In this document: piece after piece, positions 13,837-25,504 of the stretch
How the letters are laid out: every line of letters starts with the position of its first letter
Position numbering within the stretch: the first letter of the stretch is position 1
Translations under genes and position numbers: made by a program
Assembly: GCA_911728435.2 (NCBI GenBank)
Contig: OU452210.1
Span: 9,734,001-9,798,000 of the forward strand
DNA from: Apoderus coryli
Taxonomy: Eukaryota; Arthropoda; Insecta; Coleoptera; Attelabidae
Length of the DNA stretch: 64,000 nucleotides
Direction: 5' to 3'
Notes under the pieces: model-generated
Told to the model about the DNA's origin: nothing
What the model saw: the letters and a program-made list of their open reading frames with translations, nothing else
Databases searched by the model: none

Positions 13837-14229
13837 AATTCCACAATAAAACAGCAACTCTTTATTCTCCAGAAACGAGCACTGAGAATTATTTATGGAT
13901 TGCCTCGAAGATGTAGCTACAGGGGAAGATTTGTAGAACTTGGAGTACTTACGATGTATTCTCTATACGTACTTGAATGTGCCAAGTTTGTGCACGGAAA
14001 TAGGTCCTTGTTAGAGTTTTTCGAATCGTCTACCCGACAAGGTGGGCATTCCATACTGATGCCCAGACACTCTACATCAGCTTTTCAGCGTGGCTCTTAT
14101 TACATGTGTCCTACGATTTACAATAGAATCCCTACCCACTTTAAAAATTTAAGTAGCAGACTGAAAATGCTTTTAAGAGATAAAGAGTACGATTCGCTGC
14201 AGGATTATCTCCAAGACCAGCTGCTTTGA
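13837..14229 (+). pseudogene. C-terminal fragment of a non-LTR retrotransposon ORF2
   Basis: The frame is open for 130 codons from just after a stop at 13834 to the stop at 14227-14229. It contains LFILQKRALRIIYGLPRRC, a hallmark of the region downstream of the reverse transcriptase core in Jockey-like elements (LQK[RK]AxRxIxG). Next come RFVELGVLTMYSLYVLECAK and a tail with YNRIPTHFKNL, which also fits the family C-terminus. The RT catalytic part is missing, so the copy is 5'-truncated. The T-rich sequence to about 14400 may be its 3' UTR. The frame is still intact, so the fragment is not very old. Confidence 0.75.
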
Positions 14230-14968
14230 TGTTTTGTAGATGCCAGTTCGATCTGTGTTTTATTTTTATTGTGATTACTAATTGTTTTTATTATTTTTTT
14301 TGTCGCAGATTGTTTGATGTAATGTATTTTTGATTGACATTGTTTTTATATATACTGATATTTTTGTATAGTTTTGATTTCTGCAAAATTTCCTGTAACA
14401 TTATTGTTTTATTATTATATTATTTTCAGTACACAGATAAAATAAAGAAATCAGATAAATTCAAATTTATAAAGATACATGACAAAATTTCGCAGCCCTA
14501 TGAAATAAAATATGTATTTTGTTTATTACAGCTTCAAGGAGTCTTGAGAAATATCATTATATAAAACAATAAATTTAAGTCCAACTCTGTCGTTAGGGAT
14601 AGTACTGGCTGGTACTTATACGTAATATTCAAGGCCCTTCACATAGTAATCACGCAAAATGACAATCATCTATTGTTTTCCCTTAATGGTCATTTATATA
14701 GTTATCAATATTTAATATACCAGGCAGGTAAAGTGTGAGGGTATTATATAGGTAGCATATTTTTTTTGTTTATTTTCCCCCACCCATTAAATAAAAACAT
14801 CTAATCAAATTAGTAATTAGAATTCCGCTTTTATGTGTTGTATACCCAGCAATTGATTTTGCAAAAAATTACTTAATTAACTATTACTAATAACAAAGAT
14901 TTGTATACATTAATCTTTGGTAATAATAATCATTTAGTTCAAAGAGATTATAAATATTTTTATTAATG
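14230..14968. other. Intergenic; possible 3' UTR then AT-rich DNA
   Basis: The first ~170 bases after the ORF2 stop are T-rich and may be retrotransposon 3' UTR. The rest shows nothing recognisable. Confidence 0.4.
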
Positions 14969-15004
14969 GGATATGTTTCGGAAATACAACATTTCCATCC
15001 TCAG
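14969..15004 (-). repeat. Hairpin motif: CTGAGGATG, GGAAAT/ATTTCC stem, CGAAAC
   Basis: On the minus strand CTGAGGATG leads into a GGAAAT...ATTTCC stem and then CGAAACATATCC. The layout is the same as at 7014-7041 and the end sequence the same as near 6155. It probably marks the end of an old retroelement. Confidence 0.5.
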
Positions 15005-15904
15005 CCAAACAAGAATAATTTTATATAACATCGACAACACGTTCCTTAAGGAGCTTTTACAGTCAGCTGCATTCCTCATTTGACACTTTGCAAAATGGGT
15101 CTAATTGATTTCTGAATTTCTTTTTTACGAATATTGTCAATTTGTTCCTTAGGAAATCGCATCTGGCACACTACAAAATCGAGAATATCATGAAAGATCC
15201 CGCCTCATAGGACCGCTAAGGATTATTTCATTAATTAACAGTGAAGTTAAAGTGTTTGTTGGAATCAAAATACAGAGTGACCCAGTCCAAATGTTCACAT
15301 TAGAGTATAGTACAATTAATATCGTTTTCGCCAATAAACACAATATGTGACTTCAGGATGCAGCGAATGCTTTGGGCTTTGCTAAGACAGAGCAAGGACA
15401 GACCCCGTAAATACACTAATCAAATTTTGAATGACATTAGACCCTTCGTCCATGTAAAAATCATATTCATGGTAAGTGGATTATTTACATTTAATATTTA
15501 TAAATCTCGGATAGACAAAAAGCAGTAAATATACATACGAAATGAAAGCTTGTAATATTTTGAAGTTCCCCTTCAGTTCAATTATAAAACAATGACATAA
15601 ACTCACGTCAGTACACTGCAATCTTATTAAAATAATGACGAAACACCTGTTCAACCCTTGAATAATATAAAAACCTAACGCCCTAATACAATAAAACTCC
15701 ACTCAGACAGTTTAATAATATCGCAACTTTTTAATGTGCGCAAGACACGCAACAAATCCCGCGATAGATACAAGTTAAGTTCATTAAATAACTGCCTCTA
15801 TAAATATATAATAATATAAATTTGTCAATCGTAAAAAATATTACCAATTTTACTATAGCAAATTCAATAGTAATAAATCTTATTAGATTCATCCTGTAAT
15901 CCTT
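15005..15904. other. Intergenic with one candidate exon
   Basis: Apart from the candidate exon at 15357-15471, the stretch is AT-rich. The minus-strand open frames at 15481-15702 and 15731-15934 are not recognised. Confidence 0.4.
15357..15471 (+). other. Candidate orphan exon
   Basis: A GACTTCAG acceptor-like site precedes a 38-codon open frame (starts MQRMLWALLRQSKDRPRKY) that runs into a perfect GTAAGT donor at 15472. Both splice signals and a non-random composition support an exon. No partner exon or family is recognised, and it sits among transposon relics. Confidence 0.2.
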
Positions 15905-16116
15905 CCTTTCGATTGTTGCCTTTTTGAGGAGCAAGAACTTGCGATTACTTTCTCGATAGGCTTTCTGAAGGTCAGGCCTCTATCAAAATTTCCTCCAAGA
16001 TATTTTGTACTGATTGACACACTTATTTCGTTTTTTATTGAGCTACAAAACAAAATGCAAAGTTTGCAACATTGAAGCGATTCCAAGCGATCCTTAATCT
16101 GTTTTTTAAGGCACAT
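15905..16116 (-). pseudogene. Non-LTR reverse transcriptase relic (KYLG region)
   Basis: The minus-strand frame contains STKYLGGNFDRGLTFRKPIE followed by KVIASS. This matches the conserved VKYLGVxxDxxLTFxxHIEK segment about 60-80 residues after the FADD catalytic motif of Jockey-like reverse transcriptases. The rest of the frame is not recognisable, and the catalytic core is absent. Confidence 0.7.
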
Positions 16117-16580
16117 ATTTACAGTTAATCATTGTTATACGAAACATTGAGTTATTTCCTTGAACGCAATTTGTACGTGCAAGAAAATATCCATTATGGA
16201 ACATATCAGAAAATACAACACAAAAAAGAGGATCAAATTACGATGTTAACAAATAGTGCACCATTTGACAAAGAAAAACATCGTAATAAAAAATGAAAGA
16301 TTAAAGCCATTGGATAAATGCGGCAATTTGTTGTGTCCTTCTTGATAAAAATACTGTATATAAAGTAACTCCAGAGTCGTACCTGTCAAGCGGTGTTTAT
16401 ATTTTTTTGTTGAAGTATAGAGTCTACTAAAACATAATATGTTTTCGTTTAATGTCACAATAAACTTAGGGTTGCTTGAGTTCCAGAAGAGTGATGTTGA
16501 CCCAAGTATAACTTTATGAGAGAAATTCTACATTTTTCTGGGGCAATTTTTGAGAGAGCTTCTCTTGATAAAAGAGGTGA
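16117..16580. other. Intergenic, no recognised gene
   Basis: The stretch is AT-rich. The last ~80 bases lead into the reverse transcriptase relic that begins at 16581. The open frame at 16246-16458 (-) is not recognised. Confidence 0.4.
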
Positions 16581-16845
16581 GTGAGGACGATGTTTTCAAG
16601 GCGCTTTCTTCATTGAAGCCCAGGATTACTCCTGGTCCTGATGGTATACCATAATTTCTTATTAGGGAGTGTGGTGTTGTTTTGGTGAATATCTGGAAAC
16701 TATCAAGAATAAGCCCTATATTTAAAAAGGATGATAGGCAACGAATTGAAAATTACCGCCTAATTGCTATCCTAACGTTGCCAAATGTTTTGAAACTATA
16801 TTAAGTTTTGCTTACTTAGGCTTATGAATTTAGTCCTGCACTGGA
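16581..16845 (+). pseudogene. N-terminal reverse transcriptase relic, Jockey-like
   Basis: The frame encodes ALSSLKPRITPGPDGIP, a stop, FLIRECG, then WKLSRISPIFKKDDRQ and IENYRLIAIL. These are the RT entry motifs (SPGPDGIP, WKxSxIxPIFKKGDxxxxENYRPIAIL). About 30 residues between the RECG and WKLS parts are missing, and there is an in-frame stop (16651-16653). A frameshift near 16785 moves the AKCFETILSF segment into another frame. It may be the 5' part of the element that resumes at 18064, with an insertion between them. Confidence 0.75.
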
Positions 16846-18063
16846 GATAGTCCTCCTGCTATATGTATCTACCTAGTATGATTATACAAAAAAACGCGAT
16901 AATTCGAAATCAGCCAGTCTTCTTCTTAATGCCAACAATAAATTTCCAGCATTTCCAGGCAACAAGGAAAGAGCAGAACGATAGGCAATTGGTGTGAAAT
17001 TCATTTGTGCTCCCTATAGGTCTCTTAATCAATCCTCATAACAGAAAGATAAAAACCTTTTTTGGTACAATCTTACCAAACAGTGGGGAGTTATTGTTCC
17101 TTGTATACAACGAACAAAAGTCAAATGTTCGAAACCTTATTGGGGAAGTAAAAAGAATACAGTGGCACTTTATAAAGGAGGTGAATTGAGATGACAAATA
17201 GCCAAGATTACGCTGGAGCGAGCCCAACAGACGACGCCGGGCGTCGGGACGGGAAGCCATCTATCATCGACCACGTAACATTCTAACACAGTTAGAGAAC
17301 TCGTAAAACTACTATATACACAGTGGCATAACCAATAACCGTGTATGTGGGGTTAGATTAATGATAGGTGTACTCATTAAATATTTATTGGATTTAGCTA
17401 AATTACTTTGTTATTTTTACTTCCTTTGACAACTGGATTTTATGTTGATGTAACTTGTTTTATTTACTAACACTCTGTAGTTGTTAAGATTAGAATATTA
17501 TTGTTTTTTACTTTCCCGGCCCACAGGGAAATGGATAGGGGTGGACACAATCCCGAATTTTTTTATTAGCCATAGGGGTCGAGTGATACATAATTTGAAA
17601 ACATTTTTTATCTGCTTTACAGCGATGGGTTACTTTTGAAATTCACCCTCATAGTTCTCGAGAAAAACGCGTTTAAAATTTCACCGGTTATTGTATTTTA
17701 GTAAAGTAGTTTCTACAAGCGTCGGTGACGTTATTGTACTCGTATGTGTGCTTTGCTTTGCGTGCGGAAGGTCCTGTGTCTCAAATTTTTGAAGAAATTG
17801 ATAAGAATTTCTGATTAATTGGGTGGTTCTTCTTCTTCGTTTCGATTTCGGTGTTTTCTTGAGCACAGTAGTTATTGCATTCTCGTTTGCTTTAATTAAA
17901 TAACAAAACACAATTTTATTTTTTAGCTAAAAAACCTGCACTACTTGGTATAATTTTCAGTAACAACGAAACTGCAAATGCAATTAGGTAAGCTTTCGCT
18001 AATAGTCACCAATTGCTTGATAAAAACTTCTGATTACTTCTCCACAAGCTTGTAAAGCATTAA
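16846..18063. other. 1.2 kb between two reverse transcriptase pieces
   Basis: No gene is recognised. A short GC-rich patch lies near 17209-17258 and a basic minus-strand open frame at 17681-17911. The stretch separates RT pieces that are co-linear and on the same strand, so it may be an insertion into one older element. Confidence 0.4.
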
Positions 18064-19242
18064 ATATGGTATGAGCCATTCAAGTTTGTACCTACATCAG
18101 GCGTACCACAGGGATCCAACTTAGGTCCATTGCTGTTTATTATTTTTATTAACAACATTTTCGATTGTGTGTTATGCAATGGGCTACTGTTTGCCGACGA
18201 CTTAAAACTTTTTCATGAAATTCGTAGCCATGACGACTGTTTGTATCTTCAAAGATGCTTGCATTTTCTTGCAGACTGGTGTGATAGAAACAAGTTGCAT
18301 CTGAATATAGACAAGTGTAATGTGGTGACCTATACGAGAAAAGACAATAGAATTACTTTTAATTATTACATTAACGGTTCTGTCTTGAATCGAGAGACGG
18401 TTCTCAGGGACTTGGGTGTTTATTTTGATGAGCGTTTCTCCTTTGTGGCTCATGTGGAGCACGTCTCGCGACATTGCACTAAGCTGCTTGGTTTTATCCT
18501 AAGAAATTGTAAATATTTTAATAACACCAAAACTTTTCAAATTTTATTTAGTGCTTTTATAAGATCCAGACTGGAATATTGCCAAATTGTATGGCACCCT
18601 ATCTATGATAGACATGCTGAGACTCTAAACGCGGTGCATCGAAGATTTCTAAAATATTTGATATTTAGGGATTATGGTGTTTATCCCCAGAGGGGAGCCG
18701 AGTATCAGATTTTACTATACAAGTGCGGGGAGGCCTCACTGGAAAGCCGTCGAAGACTGCTAGCCGTTAAGTTTTTGCACAGTCTATTGCATTTTCTAAT
18801 ACCACGACAGGCTGGCAGGCTTAGGTTCACATTTTACGAGGATCCTTGTCGTACCAACATAATGCTTCAGTCTCCTGTACACTATATTTGTGACGGTTTT
18901 AACAGAGTATCGCTCTTGCTTGATATCAACCACGGCACGCTCGCGAATATTGTTGCCACAATGTCGGATTTGTTTTGGTGAATTAGAGTAGATACCTACT
19001 TATTTGTTGTTTCTGTTATTATATTGAATTATGTTTTGATGGTTTATTCTGGTTTTTTTCTGTTCTCTTATTTTAATTTTCATTCATTCATTTTTTGTAT
19101 TTTTTGTATGAAAAGATATTTTTTTTGTTCTTTATATGGACACGGATATAATGTGATTATGTTTCCTGTAATTGGGGTTGTACCCTGTTGGAAATAAAGA
19201 ACTATTTATTATTTATTTATTTATTTTATTTATTTATTTATT
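18064..19242 (+). mobile_element. 5'-truncated Jockey-like non-LTR retrotransposon
   Basis: A single open frame runs from 18067 to the TGA at 18979-18981. It starts inside the reverse transcriptase with TSGVPQGSNLGPLLF, then the catalytic motif LLFADDLKLF (about 18190), then a VLRDLGVYFDERFSF segment and RSRLEYCQIVWHP, the usual order in Jockey-type ORF2. There is no endonuclease domain and no RT N-terminus in frame. The 3' UTR ends with TTGGAAATAAAGAA and an (ATTT)n tail to about 19242, as expected for target-primed insertion. GATT-CTTCTCCA-like sequence occurs at both ends (near 18033 and 19247) and could be a degenerate target-site duplication. With about 305 open codons, this is one of the better preserved elements here. 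Confidence 0.85.
19193..19242 (+). repeat. (ATTT)n tail
   Basis: Tandem ATTT units form the 3' tail of the non-LTR element. Confidence 0.9.
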
Positions 19243-21739
19243 ACATGATTCTTCTCCATTTTTCCTATTGACCATATTTGTTAGTCGATTCGCATTTACT
19301 TTAATTATTTCGAATTATTTTTTAGCTAAGCTGTTTAAAAGAGAAGTCATGCCACTGATGGCTACCAAAAAACAGAAAAATGAACAGGAACAGAATAACA
19401 GAGAAATTCACCACCTCATCTACACGTTATCGCTATTTATCCGAGAGACCCTAATATTCACCAAGATAAATAGTTTCAGTAAAAGTTTTTTTTATTATAC
19501 AATCATGAGCAAACATTTTTTGGGATCTGATATACCTAAAATTGCTTCATATTTTCCCTATCCCTAATATAGAATAATCTGGTACCCTTGAGGCAAGAAT
19601 GGCTTTTTTGTACGAAATATTAACATTTTATAAAAAATCCCATGGCGTTCTATGCATGTGAATCATGTTGCAAGTTTTTTTTGGTCAAGTTTAATTTGTT
19701 AAAGTATTTATAAATCAGCACTATGTGTTTTAAACTATTTGTAACCTGTTTGATTGTAATGAACTCCGACAAATTTGATTTCACTTAAATAATAATAAGA
19801 TTAAACTTATAATAAACCGCTGGTTTTTATTTGAAATTTTGACATAAGATCACGCTTTGTTCAAGTTCAAGAAAGAAAAAAATAAATTATATTTTGTAAT
19901 GTCTAATTAAAAATTCAATTTCTAGTATTATAAAAAAAAGCAATAGAATTTTCTTCTTTGGAAAAAATGAAAGTTATATATCTGTTTGCTAACATAAATA
20001 ATAATGTCGATGGATTCTTAGCTCATAAAACGAGCTTTTGAATACTAAAAATACACCGATATAAAAGTCTTGCAAGAAGAATTGATGCAATTTCCTGGAA
20101 AAGTTAAATTATTCGCTCGTAAATTTTACACTTTTCTTGTGAGAGTTTTTTTCTTCATATTTGAACGAGTATTAATTCCAGCAGAAGCCATTAAAGTGAT
20201 TAAAAACATTTTCCAAATAAAAAAATAAACGAAACTTCTGTATCATCTACATAATTCAGATATAAAAGCTGACAGAATTTACTGTCAAGCAAAATTTACA
20301 ACGATTTCGTGAATTTCTGCATTTTCATTATTGTTCCTATATGGACCACATTGTACAAAGTCAGTCAACCGGAGGGAATTATGAATGTTTTAATGAAAAA
20401 TGGAAATCAACATAAAGTATGATGCTCCTTGTGAACAATACAACATGCTTTATGATGCGACGTAAAAAGATTTCTATAGATATATATTTCCATTTCGTTT
20501 TACTTAAATTGCAAATAAACCTATGAATAAAAACATATCTCGAAACAAAACAGAGACATCCTCATTCATTCGGTTTTCTAGGTTATAGCACCATTAAAAT
20601 ATGTTTCAACAATTATTACAAAACTATCTACAGTCACGAAAGTTTAATAAAGTTTTATTTCGTTACCTACTTGAGTTTTTTTTTTCTAACGTTTTTCTCT
20701 CGGTATCAAGATTATCCCCAACATGATTTTAAGAAAGCACAGCGAAAAGGAAAACCGAGTAACATATTTTCTCATGTGAAGAGCTGACCTAATCTAATTG
20801 AATCTAATGACATTTTTCGTTTATTTACTAACGGATGAGGAGAATTAGGCTCTTAGACTTTTCAACCAAAGGTTAGGTTGGTTTATTTTGGTAAAACAAC
20901 GAACCTATAATACTATACTATCCCTCACCAGCATGTATACTAATTTTTAGGTCGAATTCTCTGTGGTCTTAATTTATGTGTCATGTAGTAAAAAAAATCG
21001 GTTGTGTCCCCCAAAACTTGCCCCAACGTTCAACTATCGATATCGCCTCAATAATTTATAGTGCAGTTCAGTGATCAAAGATTTCAAATCTAAAAAATAC
21101 ACTATTATTTATATTATTATAATTGTAAAAATAATTCTAAACTACTTACCTACCGCACCCAAAGCCACGCCGAATACCAATACTTTATATAGCCGGAAAG
21201 TTTTCAACTCACCCTCGTATATAGAGCAGATTTTAAACTAATAAAAACTACTAAGCATACCATACCTGGACCTGTTTATATCTAAGTAAAATACCAGTGC
21301 GCCTTACGAAGTACCTATATTATGTTGGTTTCTATTTTTTTATTTAAAATAAAAAGATTTTGAGTTTTATTTATTATTTAAAATATTGTTCAAGGATAGC
21401 GTTTTTTACTAAACAAATTATTTTGTACGTTACGTTAATATGCTAGTGTGCTCTAATAAATCTCCAATGTACCAAAGTATTTCATTTTAAGTTTTATTTA
21501 CTATAAGTAGGTACTAACTAGGTACTAACTTTAACAAATAAAAATCAAAGAATTTTTTTTCATTCATTTGTCTAACTGCACTGTGACACTGTGTATCAAA
21601 AAATGTTATTTTGAATTTTAATTTAGTTACTCAAGTATTTTAATTTTTTTTATATATTTTTATAGTTAAGTTCTTACGTAAAAAAAAAATCAAGCATAAA
21701 GTGGCATATGTTTTTTGACTTGGAATATTGTAATACTTT
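19243..21739. other. Intergenic, no recognised gene
   Basis: The stretch is AT-rich. A CACCCTCGTATA motif near 21210 resembles the recurrent CACCCTGTATA motif. Nothing else can be supported. Confidence 0.5.
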
Positions 21740-21839
21740 TTTTCTTTGTATTCGAATCTTGTGTATTCGAATACAATTTAGAATACAGTATTCAGGAATC
21801 ATATTCGAATACCAGATTTCACTATTCGACCCAACACTG
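21740..21839. mobile_element. hAT-like transposon terminus with ATTCGAAT palindromes
   Basis: Three copies of the palindrome ATTCGAAT (21750, 21765, 21803) lead to a right end CTATTCGACCCAACACTG. In reverse this reads CAGTGTTGGGTCGAATAG, a form typical of hAT-superfamily terminal inverted repeats (CAG-TGTTGGG). The matching left end was not found nearby, so the element is probably a fragment or a MITE with a decayed partner end. Confidence 0.45.
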
Positions 21840-24800
21840 TTTATAATTTATTCAGGTAAATTCAGTAATTTTTTATAAAATACCAAAAAATTATTGTTAG
21901 TGGAATTATGCTAAAAGAGGGTGCAATTTTTTCTTCATCTTCAGTGCTTTTTCAGTAGCCTGGATAGAAAAATAGACACCTAGGCATGACGATTTAAGAA
22001 TTCTGCAAAACAAGCAAATTAAAGATATTTTATTGGTACTCTTTTTTTGTTGTTACTCAAAATTGAAATATGTAGACTCTTTTTGACAATTCTAGGTTCT
22101 AAAAAATGAGAAATACCATTTAAAACTGGTTTATTGACCAATGGTGGAAGAGATTTAACTGTCGAGCTAAGATCCGAAAAGTGTAACTCAATCGAAGAAG
22201 ATATCAGATTACCGGAATTCGTAATATGGCCGGCCATTGAGGAATCCGTGCGTGTTTTGTTTTTTCTTGCTAAGATTTAGTGTGACACGTCGCAGTGTAC
22301 CATAATGCTTGTCACGTTCACAAACCATAATGTTCAGTCCATTGTAAATATTGGCAACGCATAGTATACTATGATCTGTTTATTTTATTTTACGTTTTTT
22401 GTCTTCTTTTGTTCGTAGATATCTTGTGGTTGGATTGTTGGAACGATATTTTCCTCTATACGTGAAACACGTGCGGAAAATCAAACACAATATAGGAAAA
22501 TCCTTTAGGTCGCAAATAGATACAACTACAGAACTAATCTAGTACCTATAATTCCAAAATGTTATGGCTGTACTCTGAATTGGGGCTGCATCACTTGTCT
22601 ATAGGTACTTTATTTAAAATAATTAATTATTAAATGTTTAATAAAATAATTTTATTGCAATTTCATTTGAACTATTTAAATGGATTATTTCTTCAACAAG
22701 CCAATTCATTCTTCTAGACTAATTAATTTAAACCAAAACGCCAGGTTTAAGCTGGTTCGAGTTCCGTTTGCTATACCTAATGTAAAAGTGTTTCCAGATA
22801 TTCTGATCTTAGAGTTCTCTTGAGCTTCAACAAGATGCTTTGGAGCTCCCGAAACTTGCTTGAATAAAATGGGTTAGTAAAAAGAATTTTAGTGTCCTAA
22901 AAAAATAAGGGTTGTAATTTGAAACAAACATTTCGGATTTCGGATAAAATACGGCTTTTCTTTTAAAAATGTGCATTTTGAAAATAATCGCCCGATCCGT
23001 TACTTTACGGACACACTGTATAATTTATGACTGTATAAATTCAAAATCACAACAAAAATATTAGAAAAAATACGATTTAAACTAATTTCTTGATTTAGTA
23101 ATGTCTCACCTTACTTATTTAAATATTTGTAATTATTATTTATTCAAATTCAACATAAACACTTACCCCTTTAATATAATATTATATTTGAGCATTACCC
23201 AATCAATATCCGGTACAATAATTGACCGAATCTCAATGTATAATTGCATATTAATAGCTAACATCTAATTAGGTTGAAAATTGGTAACCATGATTACATC
23301 ATGAATGTTATCAGACGTTGACAATAATATTTAATTTCGCAACTACTAAAAATATGCAAATTTTGGTCTAAAATTAATCAGGCAAATTTTAAGAGACTTT
23401 TTATCCTTAGAAATGAAGATAGTAAAAATCAGAACAGATCAGTTGTATCAACTAAAGGTCAAGCTTAACCTTCAAAGTTCAATGTACCAACTTCGTTGTT
23501 TAAAAAACAAATTCGACCGATAATTCTTTCATTAATTCTTTGAATCTTTGTCACAAGAACTTCGGACTAGTCTATTATTTCTTACATCATCCTTTGGAAC
23601 CTGCTAATTGATTATCTTCGGTATCTCGAGAGAATAAAGTGAAAATCTGTTAATAACCTTTTTTTATTTGGACGCAGAATTACAAATATAAATGGAAGTT
23701 TATTGCTGTGGGGGCATACATGTCCATTCAGCCTGAGTACAAGCTATTGTATGTAGAAACAAAATAGAAAGATACGTGACATAGACAGAATATATGGTCA
23801 TATAAATGATAACCTTTATGGAGCACCATAAATATAGATACCCAAAAACTTACTTCCTTATAATAACTGCTACTGCTACCAAAAAGTAACTGAAACAAAA
23901 CCGAAGTTTTTATGAGTTCACTGCCATCTAATAAAACTTCATGTGAATTGAATCGTGTGCTTTTCAAATACTTGTTGCATCATCATAAAAACCGTGACTT
24001 GACTAGCATATACTACACGAGAATAAAGAAGAAATACAAAGGAACAAAGGGCTCCTCTTGCCGGGATATAATTAAATTGGTCTAAACATAGCTCCCACAT
24101 ATCCATACAGCTATCGATTTTGCTTTGTTCTCGCTCGGCTATATATAGGTCACTTGGTGGCTGCCATTTATAAATAATATTTTTCAAGGTAGCAGACCGC
24201 GTGTTGTGTAGTGGAAGCTGTTGTAGTATTAAATTGCATAATGCATTTTCTTGCTAATGTGACATTCAAACCCTTAACTTGATAAAAGTTTTCCGAGGGC
24301 AAACATATAAAATGCACCCCAAGGATGTAAGATAAATAATAACATTATTAGCAAATTAACCTTGGATGAACAAGGAAAAATAGAAACACATCAGTACTTA
24401 TTGTTCTATTGTTATTGTTACATTCGATAAAATATTTAATTAAAATCCTTCCACATTTCCAACTGTTTCACAAATAGCCAAACACGTCATTTCAACAAGT
24501 TTAGCTGAAACAGCTATCACGAAGGACACTATTATCATCTAGAAGTATTTAAATGATTTTAATTTAAAAATGTAACTGTACAATGTTTGTAGAAACATCT
24601 ATGAACTATTTTCTACAAGAACCTACTATGTCGCTTAAGACATTTAAGGCTATTTCTTGAAATATTCATAAAAAATTTTCTAACCTTCCTTCAATATCTT
24701 CTGCACGTTATTGCTGAACTGAATAAACGCGAAAACCTTAAATTAAAGACCTTTATATTCAAGTTTTTCTGTGTGACCTTAAACATCTTAGGTGGTGGTG

Positions 24801-24865
24801 TGTCTTTTTTATGTCATTGCATCGTGTCCTGCTTGGACTAAGATTGATAAGGATGCAGGTTCTTC
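21840..24865. other. Intergenic, no recognised gene
   Basis: A minus-strand open frame at 22019-22237 (starts MAGHITNSGNLISSS) and two overlapping minus-strand frames at 23728-24187 are codon-like in places, but none matches a family I know. Confidence 0.4.
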
Positions 24866-24870
24866 TCCAG
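24866..24870. repeat. Target-site duplication TCCAG, left copy
   Basis: The same TCCAG follows the right LTR at 26215-26219. Five bases is the usual duplication length for gypsy-type integrases. Confidence 0.85.
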
Positions 24871-25042
24871 TGTTATAATATTTAGTTCATCCTGTCTAAC
24901 TCTTTTATTATTGTTATACGTTCAATACTAGTATTTAGTTGTTGTCATTCATATAATGTCATATTTATAGTTAAATGTCATACGTTATGCTGCATTCTAG
25001 TTAAATTAAAGCCTTGTTAAAAGGGTTTATTTATTTATATCA
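24871..25042 (+). repeat. 5' LTR
   Basis: Begins TGTTATAATATTTAG and ends in CA. It is nearly identical to 26047-26214. The 3' border is slightly uncertain because the last ~15 bases are A/T-rich and differ between the LTRs. Confidence 0.9.
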
Positions 25043-25050
25043 AAACTGTA

Positions 25051-25366
25051 AATGAAGTGTTTGCAAGACATCAATTAGCCACTAGAAAACAACAAGCAGG
25101 TGAGAATATTGATTAATATTTTCAGGCATTATTGATTCTCAGCAAAAGTTGTAATTTTAAAAATGTAACTGCTGAAGAAAACAAAAATGAATACATTCGA
25201 GATGCTTTTATTACTGGATTAACATCAGTTAACATAAGACAAAGGCTGTTAGAAAATTCATCTTTAAATTTAAATGACGCTATTTCTCAATCACGGGCAT
25301 TAGAAGAAGCACAAAAGAATTCGGAAACCTACATATTATCAAATCATAATAAATTCGTCACAAATG
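25051..25366 (+). pseudogene. gag fragment of the LTR retrotransposon
   Basis: The frame contains SKSCNFKNVTAEENKNEYI, RDAFITGL and IRQRLLENSSLNLNDAI, then SRALEEAQKNSE. This is the pattern of the gypsy gag capsid region (RDxFIxGLxxxxIRxRLLE). A TAA at 25114-25116 replaces a codon just before the tract YFQALLILSK. Both the gag start and its zinc-knuckle end are missing. The segment joins an inverted pol copy at 25366/25367. Confidence 0.8.
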
Positions 25367-25504
25367 CAACTTCTTCAACAAGCGGGTCGTATTTACTTTG
25401 ACGAGCCATGAAGGAATTGCTGTTCCATTGGTAGATTTTCTTTGGTAAGTGAATAATAATTCATGTGGTGTTGAGTTTGTGGACGTGCACAATAAGGATC
25501 GAAT
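25367..25504 (-). repeat. Left arm of internal foldback (inverted copy of pol)
   Basis: This is the reverse complement of 25586-25760 with about one mismatch seen and a 37-base deletion. The deletion lies between two GCTC sequences, which is a microhomology signature. The two arms enclose an 81-base spacer (25505-25585). Confidence 0.95.

Noticed and set aside
22019..22237. 72-codon minus-strand frame starting MAGHITNSGN
   Set aside because: It has a reasonable ATG context, but no domain, no partner exon and no family match, so I could not support it as a gene.
22754..22766. GGTTCGAGTTCCG, resembling a tRNA B box
   Set aside because: No matching A box, acceptor stem or cloverleaf could be drawn around it.
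23728..24187. Two overlapping minus-strand frames, possibly one frameshifted gene
   Set aside because: Neither frame carries a recognisable motif. The overlap is in different frames and could be chance.
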